Of a stretch of DNA of 5,304 bases, positions 1 through 5,254 are shown in pieces. The number at the start of each line of letters is the position of its first letter. Within the stretch, counting starts at the first letter, position 1. The stretch comes from a bacterium (GTDB lineage Bacteria > Bacillota_A > Clostridia > Lachnospirales > Lachnospiraceae): NCBI GenBank assembly GCA_004562915.1, contig SFQZ01000148.1, forward strand, positions 1-5,304, written 5' to 3'. Under the pieces are notes generated by a model that had not been told where the DNA came from, made no database searches, and saw only the letters and a list, made by a program, of their open reading frames with translations. Position numbers and translations under genes: made by a program.

Positions 1-8
1 ATCCTCCG

Positions 9-50
9 TAATTGTAGTGAAGTAGTCTAAATATCTTTCACCTACAATTA
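9..50. repeat. Imperfect inverted repeat at the left edge
   Basis: The arm TAATTGTAGTGAA (9-21) is complementary to TTCACCTACAATTA (37-50), apart from one extra C in the right arm. The arms are separated by a 15-base AT-rich loop. It lies just before the point where helicase-like coding sequence becomes recognisable, so it could mark an insertion boundary, the end of a small mobile element, or an AT-rich hairpin ending an upstream transcript. No T-tract follows the right arm, so a classic intrinsic terminator is unlikely. Pairing is seen directly; the role is inference. Confidence 0.5.
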
Positions 51-51
51 T

Positions 52-683
52 AGAGCAAACCAGGAAAATAGAAATCCGCAGGAATATTTGGCGCTTACGA
101 TATTGTAAACAATGCTGCCAGCCTGACAGTATTGGAGTCTGGCTTTAAGGAAAGAAACGGATCGAAAAAGGAACCGGGAGAAAACGACATCTCGTTTATC
201 ATCACTCCAAAGCAGCGCGATATCATGCGTATCATTTCGGATATCAAAGAAGCTCTTGAGGATCCGTGGGAATACAGATATACGGAATGCCTGGAGTATG
301 GTACCAATGTCCGATACAAGGATAACGAGGGGTTGTATAGGTGGTTGCATGCACAAAGGATTCTTTACGCAAACGGCATGCTCGAACAAAGGAAAATCGA
401 TGCTCTGGAAAAGCTGGGTATGGATTGGAAAATCAACCAGACCATATGGGATAGTGAATATAGACTTGAAAGGGCAAAGGAATATGAAGAGGAAAATGGA
501 CATCTTCGAGTTCCAGCATCATATGAGTGTGACGATGGCTTCCCACTTGGAGCCTGGATTGAAAACCTTAGAAGAAGCTATAAGAACGGAAGCTTGAGTG
601 CGGAGATGGTTGAAGCCCTGGATAAGCTTGGAATGGTATGGTCGTTCAAGGATTATGTACTTTGGGGGAACAGTGATTGCTAG
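52..683 (+). pseudogene. C-terminal remnant of a DEAD/DEAH-type helicase with helicase-associated repeats
   Basis: The frame from 72 to 683 encodes two helicase-associated (HA, PF03457-like) repeats. Counting from the TTG at 132, the weaker one covers residues 46-99 and ends in LEKLGMDW. The clear one covers residues 106-170, with a leading Trp, GHLRVPASY, DGFPLGAWI, and LDKLGMVW at the end. Such repeats normally sit at the C-terminus of large superfamily 2 helicases; none of the ATPase motifs is present here. TTG at 132 has no RBS, and coding-like sequence extends upstream, so it is not a real start. Frame 1 reads NRNPQEYLAL up to base 93, and the main frame continues YDIVNNAASL from base 96. 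Adding one T near 94 would join them, which suggests a frameshift. The final residues after KDYVLW run into symporter sequence in another frame, so the true C-terminus is probably lost. The HA assignment is fairly sure; the parent helicase is inferred from the family. Confidence 0.72.
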
Positions 684-1077
684 CGCATGGGGTATTGTGG
701 CTATTGCAAGCGTCTGAAAGAGAGCTATGAGTGAAGCAGCAGCTTTTTGGGGAATGTTGCTTGGTTTTTTGGGCTGCGTGATTAGTAAGAGTATCGCTGC
801 ATTAACTGATATTACACTCCCGATTTATCTCGATCCATTCTTTATAGGTCTTGTGTGTAGCTTGATTGGTATGTTTGTTGGAAATACGGTTGGAGAGGCA
901 TCAGCAGAGGATATAACTAGATGTGATCAATTGCATATTAGGCCAGCTTCAGAAATTAATGCGATTGAAGATAAGAAGACTTATAATTTGATGTGGGGTT
1001 ATATGGCTTTCGGGCTAATTCTTGGATTTGTGTTTGTGTTTGCCTATGCGATACCATATATGAAGGCAGTTGGATAA
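655..1077 (+). pseudogene. C-terminal remnant of a sodium:solute symporter (SSF family)
   Basis: From about 661 one frame reads FGGTVIASAWGIVAIASV, then TGA (715-717), then KRAMSEAAAFWGMLLGFLG and on to a TAA at 1075. GT-IAS-WG-V followed by V-W-(S)KR and an AAFWG-GF helix is typical of the late helices of Na+/solute symporters, where Trp is expected at the TGA. A TGG-to-TGA change is therefore likely. The part after ATG 727 (116 residues) has three membrane segments (about 4-26, 31-55 and 87-112) and a polar loop with EASAEDITRC. Family members have about 12-13 helices and 450-500 residues, so roughly three quarters is missing. An annotator may call 727-1077 a gene, but that ATG is an internal Met of the symporter with no clear RBS. 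Substrate cannot be told. The start overlaps the end of the helicase remnant in a different frame, which marks a deletion junction near 650-665. Confidence 0.7.
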
Positions 1078-1276
1078 GGTTAAGTTTAGTACGGGGCGTT
1101 TCTGCTTATTGATTGTGTTGCTTGTTTTAATGTGCGCCATTTGCTGGATTATTGCACTGGTATTAATTATAGTCAATATTGTTTTGGGATGTGCGATTGC
1201 AGTAATTATCAATAAAAAAATATTAAAAAGCGTTCTTTTGACTTTATTGACAAAAATGAAAAAGCGAAGAGGGTGA
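1070..1276 (+). CDS. Small hydrophobic protein of unknown function
   Basis: This 68-residue frame starts at TTG 1070 and overlaps the symporter stop by eight bases. It holds one very long hydrophobic run (about residues 12-47, from FCLLIVLL to IAVII), enough for a hairpin of two membrane helices. A basic tail with KMKKRRG follows. I do not recognise the family. The overlap with the symporter end suggests it once sat next to the symporter in an operon, possibly as a small accessory subunit, which is inference. The TTG start is weak: GAAGG (1062-1066) is only three bases away. The frame could equally be a remnant or have a different start. The sequence is more AT-rich than the nucleotidyltransferase gene. 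No Cys or His motif suggests a cofactor. Confidence 0.4.
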   Translation: MDKVKFSTGRFCLLIVLLVLMCAICWIIALVLIIVNIVLGCAIAVIINKKILKSVLLTLLTKMKKRRG

Positions 1277-1281
1277 AAGAA

Positions 1282-1323
1282 ATGAATGTGCTGATAATAC
1301 CATGTTTGTCTTGGATATTATAG
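1282..1323 (+). pseudogene. First 13 codons of a lost gene
   Basis: GAAGAGGG (about 1266-1273) sits at good distance from ATG 1282, which opens MNVLIIPCLSWIL and then stops at TAG 1321-1323. A beta-strand-like start of this kind (MNVLIIP) is common in Rossmann-like enzymes, including glycosyltransferases and ATP-grasp proteins, but 13 residues cannot decide. It begins five bases after the preceding small ORF, as expected for the next gene in an operon. The sequence then passes into a fragment in another frame, so the rest appears deleted. Confidence 0.35.
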
Positions 1324-1372
1324 GAAGGTATTTGACCACTGCCCTAACTTATATGAGGGCAGATTAGCAGCC

Positions 1373-1552
1373 CTTGTTGAAAAAAGCATTATAAAGGTTC
1401 CGCAGAAAGCCGAATATCTCTTTAACGGTGAGCTGCTGGAGCAGGGCATGATGTCCGCGAAAGTGCTGAAGACGAACGACATCTGTACGGCATGACCTAC
1501 AAAGAAGATGTCGCATCCGTAAAGGTAGCTTCAAGAAATCGTTAGAAAAAGG
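1373..1552 (+). pseudogene. Frameshifted C-terminal fragment of a second nucleotidyltransferase
   Basis: The frame ending at TGA 1493-1495 reads LVEKSIIKVPQKAEYL, then NGELLEQGMMSAKVLKTND. This lines up with FFEKDVPANPLKAEYL and SLLRKGECTVKVLETKD in the intact protein at 1719-2672 (residues 244-282), with about three codons missing after KAEYL. The match continues in frame 1 from 1483 as LYGMTYKEDVASVK (intact: WFGVTYKEDKAAVV). It then shifts again from 1527 as SFKKSLEKG (intact: SFRQLIEDG). There are thus at least two frameshifts plus an internal deletion, and the whole N-terminal nucleotide-binding part is absent. The same frame is open back to 1298 (with VFDHCPNLYEGRLAA), but I cannot align that stretch with confidence. 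It is a paralogue fragment and clearly non-functional. Confidence 0.75.
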
Positions 1553-1722
1553 AAGAATGCTGTGGCTGTACAGCCTGTTATGCGATTTGTCCTAAAGAGA
1601 CTATTTCTATGGACGAGGATGAAGAAGGCTTTGAGTAGCCACAGGTTGATAAAAGCAAATGCATACAATGTTACCAGTGTATCAAGGTATGCTCTATAAA
1701 AGCAGTAAAGGAGAACTCATGA
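1546..1722 (+). pseudogene. Double 4Fe-4S ferredoxin fragment, FrhB-like N-terminus, with in-frame TAG
   Basis: The frame reads KKEECCGCTACYAICPKE, then DEDEEGFE, TAG at 1636-1638, PQVDKSKC and CIQCYQCIKVCS, ending at TGA 1720. It holds two C-x2-C-x2-C-x3-C sites, so two 4Fe-4S clusters would be predicted; the second lacks the usual Pro after its last Cys. The linker with EGF-x-YP-x-VD before the second cluster is typical of the N-terminus of coenzyme F420 hydrogenase/dehydrogenase beta-subunit-like proteins often found in polysaccharide clusters. There TAG stands where Tyr is usual (a TAT/TAC mutation). The catalytic C-terminal domain is missing. No start codon lies in frame after the TAG at 1543. 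The terminal TGA overlaps the next gene's ATG (ATGA). A simple ferredoxin is an alternative, but the linker argues for the FrhB type. Confidence 0.72.
1708..1713 (+). promoter_or_regulatory. Ribosome binding site that fixes the nucleotidyltransferase start
   Basis: AAGGAG at 1708-1713 lies five bases before ATG 1719. The reading frame is open back to another ATG at 1659, but that would prepend 20 residues translated from the overlapping ferredoxin fragment and lacks an RBS. Residues after 1719 begin directly with the first beta strand and nucleotide-binding loop expected of the family. Confidence 0.8.
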
Positions 1723-2672
1723 AAAACACAACCTTACTAATCATGGCCGCCGGTATCGGCTCTCGTTTCGGTGGCGGCATTAAACAATTAGAACCGGTTG
1801 GTTTGCACGATGAAATTATCATGGATTATTCCATTCATGATGCCATTGAAGCCGGTTTCAATAAAATTATTTTTGTAATCCGCAAGGATATTGAGGCTGA
1901 TTTCCGAGAGCGGATCGGTAATCGGATAGAAGCTGTCTGTAGGAAACTGGATGTGGAAATCTCTTATGCTTTCCAGGATTTGAACAATGTGCCGGGTGAA
2001 GTTCCATCGGGCCGGACAAAACCCTGGGGAACCGGACAGGCGGTCTTAGCTGCGAAAGATATCATCCATGAGCCCTTCATGGTGATCAATGCCGACGACT
2101 ACTACGGAAAAGAAGCATTTCGTCAGATGCATGACTGGCTGATTTTGGAACATGATGACTCTGCTATTTCCATGGCTGGTTTTATTTTGAAGAATACACT
2201 GTCTGATAACGGTGGTGTCACCAGAGGGGTATGTAAAGTGGCGGAAGGTCATACACATGTGATCGATGTGGTGGAAACCGGTAATATTACTAAGACCGTT
2301 GATCCTGTTAGCAGCATCATTGGTGCGGAAGCAGACGGGATAAAACTTAATCCGGAATCTTATGTATCTATGAATATGTGGGGATTTCCGGCTAAGGAAG
2401 GCAGTGCGCCTGCATTTCTGTCAGTGTTGGAAGAACATTTCAAAGGTTTCTTTGAAAAAGATGTTCCGGCAAATCCACTGAAAGCGGAATATTTGCTGCC
2501 GACATTGATCGGAAGCTTGCTTCGCAAAGGAGAATGTACTGTTAAAGTTCTGGAAACGAAAGACAAATGGTTTGGCGTTACATATAAAGAAGATAAGGCA
2601 GCGGTTGTGGATAGTTTCCGGCAATTAATCGAGGATGGCGTTTATAAGGCTGATTTGTATTCGGATTTATGA
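1719..2672 (+). CDS. Sugar-phosphate-type nucleotidyltransferase
   Basis: The 317-residue protein opens with the NTP-transferase loop (LLIMAAGIGSRFGGGIKQ, residues 6-23), with conserved Gly, Arg and Lys for nucleotide binding. KPWGTG (101-106) and NADDYYG (124-130) follow; the Asp of the latter should hold the catalytic metal. NMWGF (219-223) and a C-terminal KAEYLLP plus DKWFGVTYKED (255-292) complete it. Length is normal for bacterial enzymes that transfer NMP from an NTP to a sugar 1-phosphate or similar acceptor in the cytosol. The exact sugar or nucleotide cannot be read from sequence. It is intact, ends 64 bases before the LCP gene, and its start overlaps the dead ferredoxin frame. A decayed homologue of its C-terminus lies about 170 bases upstream. 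A capsule or wall-polysaccharide role is inferred from the neighbour. I see no promoter of its own, so expression may depend on readthrough from upstream. Confidence 0.85.
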   Translation: MKNTTLLIMAAGIGSRFGGGIKQLEPVGLHDEIIMDYSIHDAIEAGFNKIIFVIRKDIEADFRERIGNRIEAVCRKLDVEISYAFQDLNNVPGEVPSGRTKPWGTGQAVLAAKDIIHEPFMVINADDYYGKEAFRQMHDWLILEHDDSAISMAGFILKNTLSDNGGVTRGVCKVAEGHTHVIDVVETGNITKTVDPVSSIIGAEADGIKLNPESYVSMNMWGFPAKEGSAPAFLSVLEEHFKGFFEKDVPANPLKAEYLLPTLIGSLLRKGECTVKVLETKDKWFGVTYKEDKAAVVDSFRQLIEDGVYKADLYSDL

Positions 2673-2722
2673 AAATAAATCAAATGATACCAGATAAAAA
2701 ACAGTACAACTGATACTATGAA

Positions 2723-2729
2723 AGAGGAG
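2723..2729 (+). promoter_or_regulatory. Ribosome binding site of the LCP gene
   Basis: AGAGGAG at 2723-2729 is seven bases before ATG 2737, a strong site that decides the start. The 64-base gap after the nucleotidyltransferase contains no convincing terminator or -35/-10 pair, so cotranscription with it is likely. Confidence 0.75.
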
Positions 2730-2736
2730 AACAGTT

Positions 2737-3822
2737 ATGAAAAAAAGATCATCAAAGAGAAAGTCGGCAAAAAAGAAAATAGTATTTATTGTACTTGCTG
2801 TTTTACTGATTGTACTTATCGTTTTGGGGGTCACAGCTTACGCTTTAACCCACGGTTTTTATAAAAAAACAAACTATACCTCCGACGAAGATGCCATGAA
2901 TCAATTTACGGAAACAGGAGAAGACGTGGAAGAGATAGATCCTGAGAAAGCACAGGGAGAGGTGCTTACACCGGAGCAGGAAGCGGAGCTGGAGCAGAAG
3001 ATGGCGGAATTTTCAGAATCAGAGCCTATTACCAATGACGGGGATGTGTACAACGTACTGTTAATCGGAGTGGATCGCCGGGATACTTCCTGGGCGGGCA
3101 ATTCGGACAGTATGATTCTGATGTCACTGAATTATAAAAAAGAACAGATCAGTATGATATCTCTGATGCGTGATACCTATGTGGATATTCCCGGTATCGG
3201 TATGAGAAAGTTGAATGCTGCCCATGCCAATGGAGCGGGTCCGTTACTTCTGGAAACAGTTACACAGAATTATAAAATTCAGGTTGACCGATATGTATCG
3301 GTTGATTTTAACAGTATGATCGATATCATAGACAAAATAGGCGGTGTGGAGCTGACTCTTTCCAAAGATGAAGTAAGAGTTGCCAATAATTATATAAAAG
3401 AAATGTGTAACCTGAAAAACCTGAATCCCACAAGCTATTATTTTTTACAGGAAGGAACAAAAACATGTTCCGGCGTTCAGGCAGTTGCATATGCAAGAAT
3501 CCGTTATGTAGGAAATGCGGATTATGAGCGTACAGAGCGGCAGAGAACTGTGCTGACGAAAATAATGGAAAAAATGAAAAATATGAGTATTGCGGAATTG
3601 TATGCTTTTGCAGAAGAGATCCTTCCTTTGGTGACACATAATATTCCGGAAGATGAGATGTGGAGCCTTTTGGCAAAAGCCCCTTCTCTGTTCCAGTATG
3701 ATCTGGTGAAAGACAGAATTCCTTATGATAATATGTATAAAGTAATCTATGTGAAAAAACAGGATATGCTCGTGCCGGATTGGGAAGCAACGATTGCAAA
3801 ACTGAAAGAGACCTTATATTAA
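2737..3822 (+). CDS. LytR-CpsA-Psr (LCP) family cell-wall polymer ligase
   Basis: The 361-residue protein has a Lys/Arg-rich cytoplasmic start (residues 1-14), one membrane helix (about 15-37), an acidic Glu-rich linker (about 48-100), and an extracellular LCP domain (about 104-276). LCP hallmarks are VLLIGVDRRD (107-116), NSDSMILMSLN (122-132), SLMRDTYVDIPG (142-153), KLNAAHANG (158-166), and YARIRYVGNADYERTERQR (252-270). These supply the Asp and Arg residues that bind metal and the polyprenyl pyrophosphate. Family members transfer lipid-linked glycopolymers such as teichoic acid or capsule to peptidoglycan, outside the membrane. About 85 residues after the domain are helical-looking with no recognised fold. 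The gene is complete, lies downstream of the nucleotidyltransferase on the same strand, and probably shares its transcript. LCP genes often occur in several copies, so no symbol (lytR, tagU, cpsA) is safe. Confidence 0.93.
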   Translation: MKKRSSKRKSAKKKIVFIVLAVLLIVLIVLGVTAYALTHGFYKKTNYTSDEDAMNQFTETGEDVEEIDPEKAQGEVLTPEQEAELEQKMAEFSESEPITNDGDVYNVLLIGVDRRDTSWAGNSDSMILMSLNYKKEQISMISLMRDTYVDIPGIGMRKLNAAHANGAGPLLLETVTQNYKIQVDRYVSVDFNSMIDIIDKIGGVELTLSKDEVRVANNYIKEMCNLKNLNPTSYYFLQEGTKTCSGVQAVAYARIRYVGNADYERTERQRTVLTKIMEKMKNMSIAELYAFAEEILPLVTHNIPEDEMWSLLAKAPSLFQYDLVKDRIPYDNMYKVIYVKKQDMLVPDWEATIAKLKETLY

Positions 3823-3844
3823 CATTTTATTAGACGGATCCCTG

Positions 3845-3873
3845 TTGAAATTCCCAACTGTATTTTTTATAAT
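3845..3873 (+). promoter_or_regulatory. Sigma-A type promoter before the Rpn-like remnant
   Basis: TTGAAA (3845-3850; 5 of 6 to TTGACA) is followed after exactly 17 bases by a perfect TATAAT (3868-3873). Transcription would start near 3880, about 40 bases before ATG 3921. It is the best promoter in the window, and it drives a gene that is now broken. The elements are seen directly; activity is inference. Confidence 0.75.
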
Positions 3874-3920
3874 GAATATATGGAATTCCTCCGTATCAGA
3901 AAATAATAGAAGGAAAGAAA

Positions 3921-4363
3921 ATGGCACAACGTAAGAAATTGCAGGAACTGACCATCAAAGACATTTTTACGTTCGGAGCTGTGATGGTGGATGAAGAACT
4001 TTGTATGGAGTTTCTGGAACTGTGTTAGGATTCTCGATTGCAAATGTAAAAGCCAGCCGGGAAATGGAGGAACGCTATATGTTGTTGGAAGAACTGATTG
4101 AAGATGAAAGAGAACAGGGTAGGATCGAAGGAAAAATCGAGGGCAAAATTGAAAATACACAACAGATTTTGTTAAAGATCTTATCAAAAACAGGAGAAGT
4201 GCCGGAAAAAGTCAAAGAAATAATCCTGAAAGAAGAGGACCAGGATATACTGGATGGATATCTGGACAAGGCATTATCATCGGAAACATGCGATCAGTTT
4301 CTGGAGCGGAGGAATTCTATTAACATTCCAAAGATAAATGCATATATACAAAAGATGTCTTGA
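3921..4363 (+). pseudogene. Rpn / PD-(D/E)XK transposase-like protein with frameshift and internal deletion
   Basis: ATG 3921, preceded by AGAAGGAAAG, opens MAQRKKLQELTIKD and FGAVMVDEELCMEFLEL, the usual N-terminus of Lachnospiraceae Rpn-family recombination-promoting nucleases. It hits TAG at 4026. One base earlier in phase the text continues VLGFSIANVK, so adding one G near 4022 restores the expected -EFLELVLGF-I--V- pattern. Directly after that comes the family's C-terminal segment: SREMEERYMLLEELIEDER, Glu/Gly-rich repeats EGKIEGKIE, and a helical tail to TGA 4361. The catalytic PD-(D/E)XK core, normally well over 100 residues between these parts, is missing, with a junction near 4048. 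A frame opening at TTG 4001 covers the back half and might be annotated as a 120-residue hypothetical protein, but it has no catalytic residues. These genes are typically multicopy and mobile-like. Confidence 0.75.
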
Positions 4364-4380
4364 AAACGTGAAAATATTGG

Positions 4381-4419
4381 TAGGTAATCCAATCAGTATA
4401 CTATATACTGATTTGCCTA
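4381..4419. repeat. Strong hairpin between the Rpn remnant and the ATPase gene
   Basis: AATCAGTATA (4391-4400) and TATACTGATT (4404-4413) pair perfectly around the three-base loop CTA. Outside, TAGGTA (4381-4386) can pair with TGCCTA (4414-4419) if a four-base bulge (ATCC) and one G-U pair are allowed. The motif TATACTGAT recurs a third time at 4421-4429. The stem is AT-rich and lacks a T-tract, so it is a poor terminator. It overlaps the -35 region of the candidate promoter downstream, so an operator, or the end of a small mobile element, is possible. Confidence 0.7.
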
Positions 4420-4440
4420 ATATACTGATAGATGTATAAA
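4413..4440 (+). promoter_or_regulatory. Candidate promoter of the AAA ATPase gene
   Basis: TTGCCT (4413-4418; 4 of 6) and TATAAA (4435-4440; 5 of 6) are 16 bases apart, about 40 bases before ATG 4482. The -35 overlaps the outer right arm of the hairpin at 4381-4419, and the spacer contains the third TATACTGAT copy. A regulator binding those repeats could block it. In such AT-rich sequence a chance match is quite possible. Confidence 0.4.
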
Positions 4441-4481
4441 ATAAAATATGATTAACGTTCTGGATATCAGAGGAGTTAAGA

Positions 4482-5210
4482 ATGATATCAGAGATACAGT
4501 TTGAAAACTATAGATGTTTTGAAAAATCAAAAATTAAGTATAAGGAACTGGTGATAATTGTGGGTAGAAATAATGCAGGAAAATCCAGTATGATTGAAGC
4601 TCTTCGCATGATTTCTTATGCATCGGGAAAGGCACAGCGGACAAATTACAGATCGGTTACACCGAATTTAGGTATATCTGCAAGATATAAAGGTATTCGA
4701 ATTGATACGGATAAATTAAAAATTGATTTGCGCGGGATTGTATATTTATATGAAGAAAAAACGGCAAAAGTGACAGCTGTATTTGATGATGGATGTAAGA
4801 TAGTGATTTTGGCAAATAAAGATGTGGCTTTCGCAATTTTATATGATCCAAAAGGGAATAATATTGTAACAAAGGCACAGGCAAAAAATTATCATTTTGG
4901 AAATATAAGTATTCTTCCACAGATTGGTTTGATTAAGGAAAATGAGAAAAAGCTAGCGGAAGATACTGTAATTAATGATAAAGATACTTATCTTTCTTCA
5001 CGCCATTTCCGGAATGAAATATTAGTTTATAGAAGTGAGTATTGGAAAGATTTCAAAAAATTGGCAGAGAAAAGTTGGGAAGGTTTGTCTGTAATAGGGC
5101 TTGAATATAATATTACGGAAAGCGAAAATATTCGATTAATGGTGAGTGATGCTCGTTTTCCGGGAGAAATTGGTGTGATGGGAAGTGGCTTACAGATGTG
5201 GCTTCTATAG
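4482..5210 (+). CDS. Truncated OLD/RecF-like AAA family ATPase
   Basis: GAGGAG (4470-4475) precedes ATG 4482 by six bases. The 242 residues begin ISEIQFENYRCFE, then Walker A GRNNAGKSS (28-36), the usual N-terminus of AAA_15/AAA_21 ATPases of the OLD and RecF type. ILPQIGLI (144-151) resembles a Q-loop. YLSSRHFRNEIL (170-181) and GVMGSGLQMWL (231-241) match patterns that in relatives come just before Walker B (a hydrophobic run ending in DEP). Here translation stops at TAG 5208, so Walker B, the D-loop/switch His and any C-terminal Toprim or nuclease domain are absent. Relatives are roughly 400-600 residues. The N-terminal part has no frameshift and good codon continuity, so the truncation looks recent. 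Members often act in DNA repair or phage defence, sometimes with a partner gene; no partner is visible. ATP hydrolysis is unlikely. Confidence 0.72.
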   Translation: MISEIQFENYRCFEKSKIKYKELVIIVGRNNAGKSSMIEALRMISYASGKAQRTNYRSVTPNLGISARYKGIRIDTDKLKIDLRGIVYLYEEKTAKVTAVFDDGCKIVILANKDVAFAILYDPKGNNIVTKAQAKNYHFGNISILPQIGLIKENEKKLAEDTVINDKDTYLSSRHFRNEILVYRSEYWKDFKKLAEKSWEGLSVIGLEYNITESENIRLMVSDARFPGEIGVMGSGLQMWLL

Positions 5211-5254
5211 TGGCTCAGTTGTCAAGACAAAAATCTAAGATTTTTATAATGAAC
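5193..5254 (+). pseudogene. Short coding-like fragment after the truncated ATPase
   Basis: In the frame one base off from the ATPase, the text reads DVASIVAQLSRQKSKIFIMN and then TGA (5255-5257). The pattern of an amphipathic helix, basic SRQKSK and a beta strand resembles the region after Walker B in some P-loop proteins, but I cannot name a family. It may be a displaced piece of the ATPase or of another gene joined at about 5200. Confidence 0.3.

Noticed and set aside
48..503. 151-residue minus-strand ORF
   Set aside because: It is antisense to the helicase-associated repeats, which show clear protein motifs on the plus strand; its Phe/Ser/Leu-rich composition is typical of a shadow frame.
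715..717. Recoding of TGA as Trp or selenocysteine in the symporter
   Set aside because: TGA is the normal stop of the nucleotidyltransferase here, the expected residue is Trp rather than Cys, and most of the gene is missing anyway, so a nonsense mutation is simpler.
1238..1252. TTGACT and TTGACA as -35 boxes
   Set aside because: No -10-like hexamer lies 16-18 bases downstream of either.
1636..1638. Read-through or pyrrolysine at TAG in the ferredoxin fragment
   Set aside because: The residue expected is Tyr, one base from TAG, and the fragment has neither start codon nor catalytic domain.
1659..1718. Longer nucleotidyltransferase starting at ATG 1659
   Set aside because: The extra 20 residues come from the overlapping FeS frame, lack an RBS, and precede the family's normal first strand; ATG 1719 has a good RBS.
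3326..3799. 157-residue minus-strand ORF
   Set aside because: It lies wholly opposite the LCP domain, whose plus-strand motifs are unambiguous.
3833..3895. ACGGA/TCCGT pair after the LCP gene as a terminator
   Set aside because: The arms are only five bases with a loop of about 50 bases and no T-tract after the second arm.
3867..4187. 106-residue minus-strand ORF
   Set aside because: It is antisense to the Rpn remnant and its promoter, with no motif or RBS.
4381..4419. Intrinsic terminator of the Rpn remnant
   Set aside because: The stem is AT-rich and is not followed by a run of T, so it does not fit a Rho-independent terminator.
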